From contig NC_133156.1 of the NCBI RefSeq assembly GCF_040802235.1, forward strand, positions 185,020,351 through 185,084,350: a stretch of DNA of 64,000 nucleotides, given 5' to 3'. Below the pieces are notes generated by a model, which was not told the origin of the DNA, ran no database searches, and saw only the letters and a program-made list of their open reading frames with translations. The stretch comes from Manis javanica (taxonomy: Eukaryota > Chordata > Mammalia > Pholidota > Manidae). The first letter of the stretch is position 1, and the number at the start of each line of letters is the position of its first letter. The translations under genes were made by a program, and so were the position numbers. This document shows, in pieces, positions 48,401-59,558 of this stretch.

Positions 48401-48779
48401 CAACCATGGAAAACACACTCATCACAATATATGTGTGTGTGTATGTGTGTGTATATTTATTCATCTAAATATAGTAACTTCTGGCTGGTCTTTGTGGGTT
48501 ATGATCTGTGAGACTTCCATATTTTTTTTCCTGTGGCAATAGGAAAAGTTTGATGCACTTGTGTGAAAACTTGCTTTTAAGCAAACTAATGAGGACACTT
48601 TACCATTCTGATACAGTAACCTTACAGCCTTGCACTGTTGACATGTGGGACATGGCCAAACATTTAATATATGTTTAATTGGAGTACAAGGAGAAAAGAG
48701 ATTGAGGAAGAAGCAACAGCTGATGAGATAACAGCTAAGGAATCTCCTCAAACTAACAAAAACATCAATCAACCTGCAA
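45426..48779. other. APLF intron, unassigned, A+T rich
   Basis: No exon found on the minus strand and no clear repeat family. A short GT/AT microsatellite lies at 48430-48453. Confidence 0.45.
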
Positions 48780-48975
48780 AAAGTTCAGTAAACCCCAAAC
48801 AGGATAATAGAATTTCATACCTGGACACATGTTAGTTCAACTGTTGAAAGTAAAAGCAACAATAAAATTCTTAAAAGTGGCTGGAGAAAAGGCACATTAA
48901 TTTCAAGGCACCAATAAACCAAACTAGGGACTTTCAACACTAACTATGGGTTCAAGAGTCAATAGAATGACATCT

Positions 48976-49209
48976 TTAACTACCTGCCCAAATTGACACT
49001 TACAGAACTTTACTCTCCCAAATCACAGAATATATAAGTGCACATGGTATGTTCAACAATAATAGACCATCTGCTGGCCCAAAAGCAAATCTCAATAAAT
49101 TCCAAAGATTTAAATTCTAAAAAATGTTTTATGAAATTAAATTATACATCAATAATAACATATCTGTAACCACTTGTAAATATTAGACAAAGTAGACTTT
49201 ATAACAAGA
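48976..49209 (+). repeat. Direct repeat copy A (234 bp) inside L1
   Basis: Aligned by eye to 50484-50717: same length, no gaps, about 10 substitutions. Both copies share the same junction from endonuclease-region sequence to a 'gacaaagtagactttat' block. Confidence 0.9.
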
Positions 49210-50483
49210 AACATTTTTTTACTTCCTTTAAAGAAAGGAAATAAAACTTGCCAAGCTAGAATTCTACATCCAGTGAAAAGAGCCATCAAAATAATAATAA
49301 TAATAAAAATAAGGACATTTTCAGACACATGAGAGCTGAAAGAATTCTTTTCCAGTAGATTTTCACTAAAGACATGCCAAAAATATTTCTTTAGACTAAA
49401 AGAAAATGATCTCAGATGAAAGGATAAACTTTTGGAAAAAATGAAGGGTACGCAAAATGAGAAATATGTCAATACACATAAAAGAATCATGATGCTTAAA
49501 AGTTAAGGTAATAACAATGCCTTACAAGTTAAAATATGTAGAGATACCACAATAGTTAAAAAATACATGACAGTAGTAAAAAGAAAAGTGACAATTGTTA
49601 AAAAAAAATACAGAAGAGGAAGTAAATGGACTTAAAGTAATGAAAGATTATTGCACTGTTTGGGAAGTGGTAAAAATACCAACTGTAAGGTAGACATTAC
49701 TAAGTCCAACAATGCCTATTAAAATCTAATGAAACTTATGGGAAAAAAGGAACATATAACTAAAAAGTTAATGGAGGAGAAAAAAGTGGAATGAAAGACG
49801 CTTGAATAATCCAAAGGAAATAAGGAAAAGATGAATAAAGGAACAAAAGATGTGAGGGAAAAACAGAAAACAAATAGCAAAATGACAAAATTAAACTCAA
49901 ATATATCAGTAATTGTATTAAATGTAATTGGACTAAGCAATCTACCTAAAAGGCAGAGACTATCAAATTGAATTAAAAATAAAGCCAATGAACCAATTAT
50001 ATGCTATTTGTAAGAGGCATGCTTTAAATATAAGTACAGAAGTTGAAAGTAAAAGTATGAAAAATGATATCACACAAATGCTAACCAATGAAAGCTGGAG
50101 TGGCTATATTGTATCATACAAAGTAGTTCTATTGCCAGTAATGACAGAGGAGATCATTTCAGGCTCAAACCTCCAACAGGTAACAGTTATATTCTGCTAA
50201 AAATATAAAAACTAATAATCATAAAGCAGTAATGGCTCTCAAAAGCATGCAGAAACGAGAGGGGAGTCAAAGGAAGGAGAACAGCTTTGAATGAGTTTCC
50301 CATTTTCATGGCTTTTCCACTGAAGACAGACTGCAATTGGTGCATTAAGAAAAACTGACAGAATTAAAGGAACAAATAGACAAATGCACAATTACAGGGA
50401 AGATTTTTACAGCCTTTCACAGTAACTAGTAAAACTACTATAGAAAAAAATCAACAAAGATAATAAAAATCTGAACAACACTG

Positions 50484-50717
50484 TTAACTACCTGCCCAAA
50501 TTGACACTTACAGAACTTTACTGCCCTGAATCACAGAATATATAAGTGCACATGGTATGTTCAACAATAATAGAACATTTGCTGGGCCAAAAGCAAATCT
50601 CAGTAAATTCCAAGGATTTAAATTCTAAAAAATGTTTTATGAAATTAAATTATACATCAATAATAACATATCTGTAACCACTTGTAAATATTAGACAAAG
50701 TAGACTTTATAGCAAGA
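50484..50717 (+). repeat. Direct repeat copy B (234 bp) inside L1
   Basis: Partner of 48976-49209, about 1.5 kb downstream in the same orientation. This copy sits in the expected L1 order after the 'cttgaacaacact'-like block. Confidence 0.9.
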
Positions 50718-50790
50718 AGTATTTTTATAGAAAAGGACATTATATTCATATGACAAGGCAATGTTTATAGTTTTTAGAACTGATACCTGA

Positions 50791-51599
50791 TCAAACCTCT
50801 AGCTCTACCTACCAATTATTAGGAAATACAGGGGAACACAGTGAATGACAATTTGGTAATGCGATCAGGAAAATCCAGGGATACTCCTCAGAACAAATGA
50901 TCAGCTTTCTTTAACAAATATATTGCAAGGAAAAATACAAAAAGGAACCCATTGATTAAATAACTTAAGAAACATGGCCATGTTTTGCCATATATGGATC
51001 TTAATTGAATCTGGTTCAAAGAAACAAAATGAAATATATATATATATGGGAATTAGGATGCCTGACAGGATACTGATAGTAAAAATTTATTTAATAATGG
51101 TGTTCTAGTTATGTTTTTAGTAAGTGTTTATCACTTACAGATATACCATAAAATATCTATGGATAAATGGGATTAAACAATAATGTCAAGGGTTTGCTTC
51201 AAAATAATCTAGGGGTAGTAGTTACAGGGAGAGCAGGGGGTTGTGGGTATAGATGAAACTATTGGCTCAGACTTGACAATTGCTGAAAATGAGTTACAGC
51301 TTCATTGGAACTTATTCCATATTGTCCCCTCTTGTGCATATGTGTAAAATTCTGCATTACAAAAGTTTTTTAAATAAAAAGGCATATAACTATAGTGCCA
51401 TGAATTATGAGATGAGCTGTGAAAGGCTGTTTTGTTCTAAAATATATAGATAGACAGATACAAATACTTTGTTCTACAAGTAACCTCACTCAGCATTGTT
51501 TCATCAGTCTGACCTCTGATAATTTTTCAGAAAACATTAGTTGAACAAGCAAATAAATGGGAGCAAGGAATTATTGTGTGTATGTGTGTGAAATTTCCC
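50791..51599. other. APLF intron, unassigned
   Basis: 51180-51380 has L1-3'-UTR-like phrases but no clear boundaries. An (AT)n tract lies near 51034-51047. Confidence 0.35.
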
Positions 51600-53680
51600 T
51601 GATTAATAATGATACTGAGTACTTTTTAATATATTTATTCACTATTTAGATTCCCTTTTGGGCAAAAAGTCTGTACATGTCACTAAGATAAAAACAGAGC
51701 ATTTTGTAAGTCCTCTTTATATATTCTGGATATAAGCCTACTGTCAGCTATGTGGTTGCAAGTATTTTTTCTCACTCTGTGGCTTATTTTCCCTCTCTTA
51801 ATGGTGCCTACTGATGGATAAAACAATCTTAATTTTAATGTAGTCAAATAATTAAATGTTTTCTATCTTAGTTACTGCTTAGTTACTTACTGCTCTAGAA
51901 AACAATTTCTGTTCTGAGATCATGAAATAATTCTTTTGTATGTATCTTTAAAATATTTTAAAAAGTATAATAAATATAATAAATGCCTTTTTATTAAAAA
52001 AAACTTTGGTAATGCAGAATTATTACCTTTTTTCACATTTAGTTCTCTTATCCATCTGGAATTCAGTTTTTTACTATGATGTGAAATAGGGCTACAATTT
52101 TCTTTTACAAGATAGATTCCCTTATTGCAATAAAATCAATTGAAAAAATCCATACTTTCTCAATGCCTGCAATGCCCCTTTTCATCAATATGTCATCTGT
52201 TTATGCACAAGTTTGTTTCTGGGCTCTATTCTGTTCCGGTCCTGTTATTTTATCTTTGGGTCCATGCTATACTACCTTAATTATTATAACTCTATAACAA
52301 GTTCTGCCATGTATTTTTCATTATTTAAGGTTCTCCTGGCTATTTTTGGCTCTTTGCACAACCATATAAGTTTTAGAATCACATCATAAATTTCTACACA
52401 AAAACTATGGTGATTCTGAATGAGTTTGGATACAAGTCAGTTTGGGGAAAAACGGCATTTTAACAATACTGAGTTTTCCAATGCATATATTTCACACCTT
52501 CTAATTAGGTTTTTCTAAAAAAAAATTTATTATCAAAGTTTTACAGTTTTCTCCATAGAGGTTTCACACCTTTTACTAGATTTATTCCTATGAACTTGAT
52601 ACTTTTTGATGTTATTACAAATACAATCTTTTAGAAGTTTTTATTTTCTAATTGGATGGTTCTAGAATACAGAAATATAATTGACCTTGTATAGTGGTAT
52701 TGTATTCAACAACCTTGCTAAGCATGTATTAATACTTAAAATTAATTAGGTATTATTTTTTATTTTCTCTCCACATGATACCATTTGCTAACAATGAAAG
52801 TTTCATTTCTTCCTTTTGAATCCTTACCCATTTTCCTTTTCTAGTCTTACTTCATTGCCTTGAATCACCAGTGTAATGCTGACAAGAATAATAGGCATTC
52901 TTGTCTCATTTCTGGTATCAGAAATAAAATTTTTAACCTCTTATTCTAAGTATGATGTTTGCTGTTTCTTTATAGATACCCTGTAAGATATTAAAGCTAC
53001 ATTCTGTTCCTATTTTGAAATGAGTTTTCAACATAAATGAAAAAATTTTGTTAGTTTTTTAAATCATCCATTGAAATGATTGTATGATTTTTTTATGTAA
53101 TCTGATATGTGGCAAATTACATTGTTTAGTAATATTAAACAAAACATGTATTCCTTGAATAAACCCAATTTAGTCATATTTTCCTTTTTAAAACTTACTC
53201 AATTTACTTAACTAACCTCTTTTATTTTTTAAGATATTTACATCTAAGTTCAAAAGTAATTGTCCTATAATTTTTACAGCTGTATTATTCTTGCTAGGTT
53301 TTTAGTATCAAGGTTATGCTGGTCTCACAAAATGGATTAGGGAATAGGCACCCTTTTACTTTTTTTTTGCATAAAAATTAAGTGTTTCTTTTTTAAATGT
53401 GTGGTATTACCAGCCACTGAAGCCACAGAGACTTAGATTTCTTTAGTAAAGGGCTTTTAATTACATATTCAGTTTCTCTAACCTTATGAGATTATCAGTT
53501 TTTCTTCTTATATCTTTTCTGAAAGTTGCATTTTCTAGGAATTTGCTCATTTCTACTAAATTTTCAAGTTTACTGACATAGTTGATGACAATATCCTCTT
53601 ATTTTGATCCATAGGATGCTCTGCTGGAATGGAACATTTATTTTTCAAATTATAAGGCATATGTTTTTGATTTTTCTTTC
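51600..53680 (-). mobile_element. Old L1 3' region, antisense
   Basis: Plus strand reads reverse-complement L1: 'tatattctggatataagcct', 'cactctgtggcttattttcc', 'ttatttaaggttctcctggc', 'aacaaccttgctaagcatgt' and 'ggcattcttgtctcatttct'. Same orientation as APLF. Frames broken. Confidence 0.85.
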
Positions 53681-53889
53681 TAGCCTCAGAAGCTTATTCT
53701 GCCTTTCTATTGTAAAACACAATCATACAAACAGCAACAACTTCAAATAGGACAGTAGCTTCAGTAACCTGTATTCCAAAATTATCTAAGAAAGACAGCT
53801 GTCTGGATTTAAAGCTCTCTGAGATTGGAATCATTAATTCTTTCTTCAGTAATTTGATTTCAAATTTGTTCACTCATTAAACAAAATTG

Positions 53890-54260
53890 CAGATATAAGG
53901 ATAAAAGAATCCTTGCTGAAAAGAAACTTACTGTCTGGAAGCCATTCCAGTAAAGAAACAACACAGTCTAATGAGATAAATTTTACTCTGTATGATACAG
54001 GTGGGCACAAGATGCTATGGAAGGAGAGAGGACAGGTATTCTACTTTTCCTGTAGGACTTAGTTTCATGTGTGGGGAAGAATGGTGGAGCAGTAGGAATT
54101 GAAAGTAGACAGAGATAATGTCACAGAATGTGAATTATGTCCCACTAACGATTCTGGAAAGAGTGTATAATGGGTAGCATTGACATCTTTTAAATGATCT
54201 GGTTTGCATTTTAAAAAGTTAGAAATGAGGAATAATTTCAGGTAGTTATGAGGTGAATAA
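53890..54260 (-). repeat. L2-like fragment, antisense
   Basis: Purine-rich motifs such as 'gcacaagatgctatggaagg' resemble antisense L2. Weak. Confidence 0.35.
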
Positions 54261-54441
54261 CTTCAACAACTTAGAATTATCTAAAATAAATGCTGTAATC
54301 CTACCTATTAACGAAATAAATACCTATTATCTATAGAAGTTTAAAAGTAAAAGTTAAAGGCTTGAGATGAGAAGCTGCTCGCAGTTCCTCCCTCCTGAGT
54401 AACAGAGATGAAGTATAAGCAGACTTCTCAGGTTTACATAC

Positions 54442-54567
54442 CTATAACAAGATGCTCCATATGGACATTCAGGCCTGTCATCTACCTCATCTTGACACAT
54501 GACTGGTACACATCCATAATCACTATCATCAGGGTGGCTGAAGTGTTGAAAATGGACAGGATTCTTC
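54442..54567 (-). CDS. APLF: APLF 126-nt exon (end of PBZ1, linker, start of PBZ2)
   Basis: Acceptor ctcatag ends at 54568; donor TATAG/gtatgt begins at 54441. The opening G completes the Arg of CYR in PBZ1. KNPVHFQHFSH then gives the two His ligands of PBZ1. An acidic linker follows, and RPECPYGASCY plus the AG of the next Arg gives the two Cys ligands of PBZ2. Both boundaries are phase 2 and the length is divisible by three. PBZ fingers (C-x5-C-x6-H-x5-H) bind poly(ADP-ribose) at break sites, and the Tyr and Arg residues that contact ADP-ribose in human APLF are kept. The linker has two Cys residues not in the human sequence as I recall it. Confidence 0.96.
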
Positions 54568-54812
54568 CTATGAGGGTGGCAAATATACTGTCAGAAAAAA
54601 ATAATAGGACATACTAGATTTTCTAGAAAAACTAATAGAATATAGCAGGAAACCAAGCAATATACATCTGATTATTCCAGACAGTGAATCAACTGTTAAA
54701 AACAAAACTCCTGACATCTAGTAAGAACTCTCATGGCAGCAAAATAAATTTCTGGTGACATGTGGTAAGTCATGAACGTCATGGACAATTTACAAACACT
54801 ATTTTATGTAGA

Positions 54813-54832
54813 ATATATATATATATATATAA
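54813..54832. repeat. (AT)n microsatellite
   Basis: About ten AT units, followed by looser AT-rich sequence. Confidence 0.9.
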
Positions 54833-55794
54833 TATAAATATTACAAGCCTACACAGCATAAGTAAAGACTTAAAATGAACATACCCATGCACCTTCTGCC
54901 AAGATAAAATACAGAAAATTACCAACTTTCTAGAGGTCCTTATATATCCCCTTCCATTCATTAAACCCATTTTACTATCCAAGGGTAACTACTATCCTGT
55001 CATCTAAAACATGTTGGTCAAACTTTTTTGGTCTCAGGAAAAAATTACTAAAACTCCAGACAGACCTTTTGTTTATGCAGATTATTTACCCTATTAGAAA
55101 TTAAAAATGAGAAATTATAAAAGTATATTTATTTTAAAATAACAATAAACCTCTTATATATTATTGTAAATAACATGTCTGAACATAAATAACTCTATCT
55201 TCCAAAAAAAATTTGTGGAGATATTGTTTTATACTTTGGAAATTTCTTTAATGTCTGGCTTAACAGAGGGCACCTTGATTCTCCCATCTGCTTCTGCGTA
55301 CAGTCATTAACAATAGCACAGATCATGTAGCTTCTGGGAAACTATTGTACACTTGTGAGTGAGAGAGTGAGAGTGAAGAAGGCACACAAGTACAGAAGTC
55401 CCAGTATTATTATGAAAATGGTTTTGAACTAACAGATTTCCCAAAGCATTTTGGGGCCTGGGACCCTCAGGGGTCTCTGGACTATACTTTGAGAAGTGGT
55501 CTTATAAAACAACATATTAGTTTTATGTGTTCTTGAATTGAAGTGGAAAAATATATTATGTACTTCTTTGAGAATCCCTGTTTATGTTTGTGTAGTATTG
55601 TTAACTCCATATTGTTGCATGTAGCAATATACTTTCTTCACTGTGTAACATCTACTGTATGAAGCTGCTATGATTTGTGCAGTATATAAATGATAGACTT
55701 TTAGGTTAACTCCAGTTATTGCCTTTTATAAATAATAGTGCCATGAACAGTCCACTGTTGAGGTGTGTGTGTGTATGCATTTTCTACCTATGTA
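54833..55794. other. APLF intron, unassigned
   Basis: A+T rich, no exon recognised. Possible L1-like 3' sequence at about 55540-55790, not clear enough to call. Confidence 0.35.
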
Positions 55795-56760
55795 GAAAAC
55801 CCTAAAAATTCTACCAAAAAACCTGTTAGAATTAATGAGCTAATTCAGCAAAGTTACAGGATATAAAATCAACACACAAAAATCAGTTGTATCTCTATAT
55901 ACTCATAATGGACAGTCCCAGAAGTAAATTAAGAAAATAACTCCATTTATAATACATTTAAAATATGTTTTTAGGAATAAACTTAAGGAGGTGAGAGATT
56001 TATATATTGTTTTAATTTCTATTAAACAAGACACAAACAGAAAGACATTCCCTGCTCATGGAATGGAAGACAATATTGTTAAGATATCAATACTACACAA
56101 AGCAATCTACAGATTTCATGCAAAGCCTATCAAAATACCAATGGCATTTTTTGCAGAAATAGAAAAATCCATCCTAAAATTCATATGGAATCTCAAGGGA
56201 TCCTTAATAATCAAAACAACCTTCAAATACAATGAAGTTGAAGGTCTCATACTTCCTGATTTCAAAACTTCTTATAAAACTATAGTTATCAAAACAGTAT
56301 GGGACTGGCATAAAGAAAGGCATATAGAAAAAATGGAAGAGAATAGAGAACCCAGAAATAAACTCTCATATACATGGTCAAAGGATTTTCAACAAAGGTG
56401 CCAAGACAATTCCATGGGAGAACAACAGTCTTTTCAATAACTAGTACTGGGAAAGCTGGATTTCACAAGGAAAAGTATGAAGTTTGGACCATTCCCTTAT
56501 ACCATATACAAAATTAACTCAAAATGTATCAAAGACCTAAAATATAAAATTCTTAGAAGAAAAAAGGGGGGAAGTTTCACGACACTGGATTTGGCAAAAA
56601 TTTCTTGCCAAATGCAAAGGCAACAAAAGTAAAGATACACAGACTACATCAGCATTTAAAGGAAATTCTAACATGTGCTACAACATGGGTGTACCTTGAG
56701 GACATCATGCTAAGTGAAATAAGCCAGTCACAAAACAGCAAATGATTCTACTTATATAAC
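55795..56760 (+). mobile_element. L1 ORF2 C-terminal fragment plus 3' piece
   Basis: A 149-codon open stretch at 55991-56440 is readable L1 ORF2 (for example FHAKPIKIPMAFFAEIEKSI, then KFIWNL). 'cttgaggacatcatgctaag' near 56694 is a downstream L1 block reached after a deletion. Antisense to APLF, not a host gene. Confidence 0.9.
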
Positions 56761-57825
56761 ACATCTACAGTAGTCAAATTTTGCTTCTTTACTCTCCAAC
56801 CATTTTTGTGCTACTTTCATATATTGTATACAAAACTATATCATTGCTTTATAGTCCATATTCATTTATATTTATGCTCATTTTTTCCCTCCTGAATGTC
56901 TATGCTTTTATTTTGTTGTTATTTTATTTAACACAGGATTGAAAAGACGTAACTGCTTTAGAGACATTTAATTTGAAGAGCCTGTACAGATTTGGGTGCA
57001 TGACATCAAGGGACTGATTATAACTACCCTTGAGCAATAATTTTCTTTTAGGAGACACAGAACATGTAAATAAATAATTAGAAATCAATGGCTAGATATT
57101 AAATATTAGATTTAATATTAGAAACTGCATGAGGAAAAAAATGCATAGAATAGAGGATGAGCAATTTGGGGAAGAATGGCCTTATCAGAAAAGGACTCAA
57201 AAAGGAGTTGAATGGGTACAGGGTCTTTAAGCAGGACAGGAGTGAGAAAAAGGAAACAGCATGTCCAGAAGATATAAAACAGCAATGGTGCACCTAAAGA
57301 ATTACAGGGGGTCAGGGCCTTCTGGACTATGTTAAGAAACCCAGAGATTTCAGCTGCTGAAAGATTCTGTACAAGGGAGTCATACTGTTTCTCTTCCTTC
57401 TCTTCTGTTTATCTTTGTTTTTATTTTTTTAGCCAGATCACTTAGGCAACAATGAGAAATATGAACTTGAGGAAGAGTGTAGAGATGTAGGAGATTATTT
57501 ACCTGTCCCAGAGACCATAGCATGAACTAAAACTGGCACTGAGGTTAGAGAAAAGATATCTTTAAATGATTGTTATGACGCACATATATACCAGAACTCA
57601 ATATATGTTACCTTCTCCCCAAATGTAAACATTTTGTTTTCAAGACTTTAATGGTAAATATTTCTTAGGTATGAATTATATATATCCAAATTAGAGAAAA
57701 ATTAAAATAACTATTCATAAGCTATGACTGATTAAAACTAATATGTATTATCATGAACTATGAATTCATTATGACCTTAATAAGGCATTTGATCACCTTT
57801 AACAAAGACAAATGCCAATGTTGAC
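56761..57825. other. APLF intron, mostly unassigned
   Basis: A weak antisense L2-like purine-rich stretch lies at about 57110-57400. No exon recognised. Confidence 0.4.
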
Positions 57826-58250
57826 TACTGTTATAGACTAAATTGTGTCCCTGTAAAATTCTCATTAAAGTTCTAAGCCCTAATGTGAATATATACAGAA
57901 ATAGGGCCTTTAAAGAGATAATTCACATTACTTAAGGTTATAAGGGTAAGGTCTTAATCCAATATGGCTAGTGTCCTTATAAGCTGAGGAAGAGACCCCA
58001 GGGATGTGCATGCACAGAGAAAAGATTATGTGAGGACACAGCGAGAAGGCAGTCATCTGTAAACCAAGGAGAGAGGCCTCAGGAGAAACCAAATCTGCCC
58101 ATACCTTGATCCTTACTGCCAGCCTCCAGACAAGATAGTAAACTTCTAATGTTTAAGCCATCTTAAACATGAGGTATTTTGTTTGAGGTATTTTGTTGTG
58201 GTTTGAGGTATTTTGTTGTGGTGGCTCTAGTGAACTAATATAAATATCCA
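57826..58250 (+). mobile_element. MLT1 solo LTR (ERVL-MaLR)
   Basis: Sense LTR: 'ttatagactaaattgtgtcc', 'ttaatccaatatggctagtg', 'gaaggcagtcatctgtaaac' and 'ggctctagtgaactaatata' at the 3' end. Essentially full length, without internal viral sequence. The 3' end carries a 20-bp tandem duplication. Confidence 0.9.
58181..58220. repeat. 20-bp tandem duplication in the MLT1 LTR
   Basis: gtttgaggtattttgttgtg occurs twice in tandem, preceded by a third partial copy at 58169-58184. Confidence 0.9.
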
Positions 58251-59202
58251 ACAGAAATTTTTTAAAAATATAAAATAATGTAAATTTTATATACTTCTAT
58301 AAGTTTACACATTAGGTTCAGTAGGTGGCACTAAGGTCATTATGAACAGACAAAATTGTGAAAAAATGCATAAACTATAACCACTTAAGTTGAAAAATAT
58401 GGTTATTCAAGTGCTAAAATAGCAATGCATTTTAAAGAGATAATATGAATATGAAACTAACAGAGTATGTAATATAAATACACTACTGAACAGAAGACAA
58501 CTAACTACTGTAACATAGCAGTAAGATATTTAGTTTAACAAGTTGTAATGACAAAGATGTACGTCTGAAATATGGCTGTATAATTATAAACATGCAAGCA
58601 TAAACATTATAGATAAATTATAGCCTAAAACTAAAGGATTAAGTTTGAATTCAGAAAATACGGAATTAGAAAATACAGTACAATGTAATCAAATGAAGTA
58701 AGTATAGGGGCAATCACTTAATCTAGGAAATGCATATTCATTTGTCTTACCTTATGGTGATTCAAAAGCCCATTAGAAAAATATAAAGGAAAATGTACAA
58801 GTATAAAAAGATGGCTAAACAGAACCTAAAATTCTCTTGATACTTATACTATATGCAACTATTTATGGAGCCATCTTTCTAGTATCTAAATAAGACATTA
58901 AATAAGCAGGTATTTAGGTCTGAGTGATTAAATTTTCTAGTCTGGATTCCCCACTTCAGATCACTGCATTAATCAGCATGTCTACATACAGAACATTTAA
59001 TTCCCCACTATATCTTAAAAGCCTCTAGCAGGATTTGCTGGAATGTATACTGAGAAAGTGCAAGCCAGCAAAAACATGATAAAGCTTCTAATCTTTAGGC
59101 CAATGGGTTTTATTAGGCTTTTAATACACTATAGCATATTACCTTCCTACCTACATGCTACTGAAATGATGGAATTATATGCTATCTGTAATTTCATTTT
59201 AC
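58251..59202. other. APLF intron, unassigned
   Basis: A+T rich, no exon or repeat family recognised. Confidence 0.4.
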
Positions 59203-59558
59203 CTGTAACAGTTTGCCCCATACATGCAGGGTGTCCTTTTGACCTTGTTTTCTTCAGAACCTTGTGGAACTGAATCAGTTGCCTTTGCATGCAGTGTTTC
59301 AGGATTGGAGGGATCAGAGCTGGACACAGGATGAGAGCCTTGGGACTCATTGTTGAAGGACTTCTCCTCAGCACTCAAACAACTCTCAGAACAGCTCCCC
59401 GCCTTGTCTTCCTTATTTGGTGTTCCTTTAGTGATGGTTTTATGTTCAGAAATCTTACCAAGTTCTTCTACTGGCATTTTGTTTCTCTGTATATTAGTCT
59501 TCATATTATTTTCCTCTGTGTCACTTAATGTGGTTGTAGAAAATGATTGTGGCACTTC
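59203..59558 (-). CDS. APLF: APLF 356-nt exon (linker and first half of PBZ1)
   Basis: Acceptor ttgtcttacag ends at 59559; donor TTACAG/gtaaaa begins at 59202. The frame opens EVPQSF and runs 118 codons plus AG of a split Arg. Most of it is Ser/Glu/Lys-rich, low-complexity linker with SQGSHPVSSSDPSNPETLHA, which matches human APLF closely. It ends KRTPCMYGANCY, supplying the two Cys ligands of PBZ1; the His ligands come from the exon at 54442-54567. By comparison with the 511-residue human protein it covers about residues 269-387. The upstream exon was not found in the window. Confidence 0.96.

Larger units (their letters stand above)
48780..50790 (+). mobile_element. Old L1 (ORF1 end to ORF2 endonuclease region), internally duplicated
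   Basis: 49230-49640 matches the ORF1-proximal region ('aattctacatccagtgaaaa', 'aggacattttcagacacatg'). 49860-50480 matches the ORF2 endonuclease region ('ttaaatgtaattggactaag', 'gaaagctggagtggctatat', 'ttaaaggaacaaatagacaa'). A 234-bp segment (48976-49209) is repeated at 50484-50717 without indels. The element is antisense to APLF and dead. Confidence 0.8.

Noticed and set aside
55991-56440. 149-codon frame as a host gene
   Set aside because: The peptide is the C-terminal part of L1 ORF2, without the remainder of the protein.
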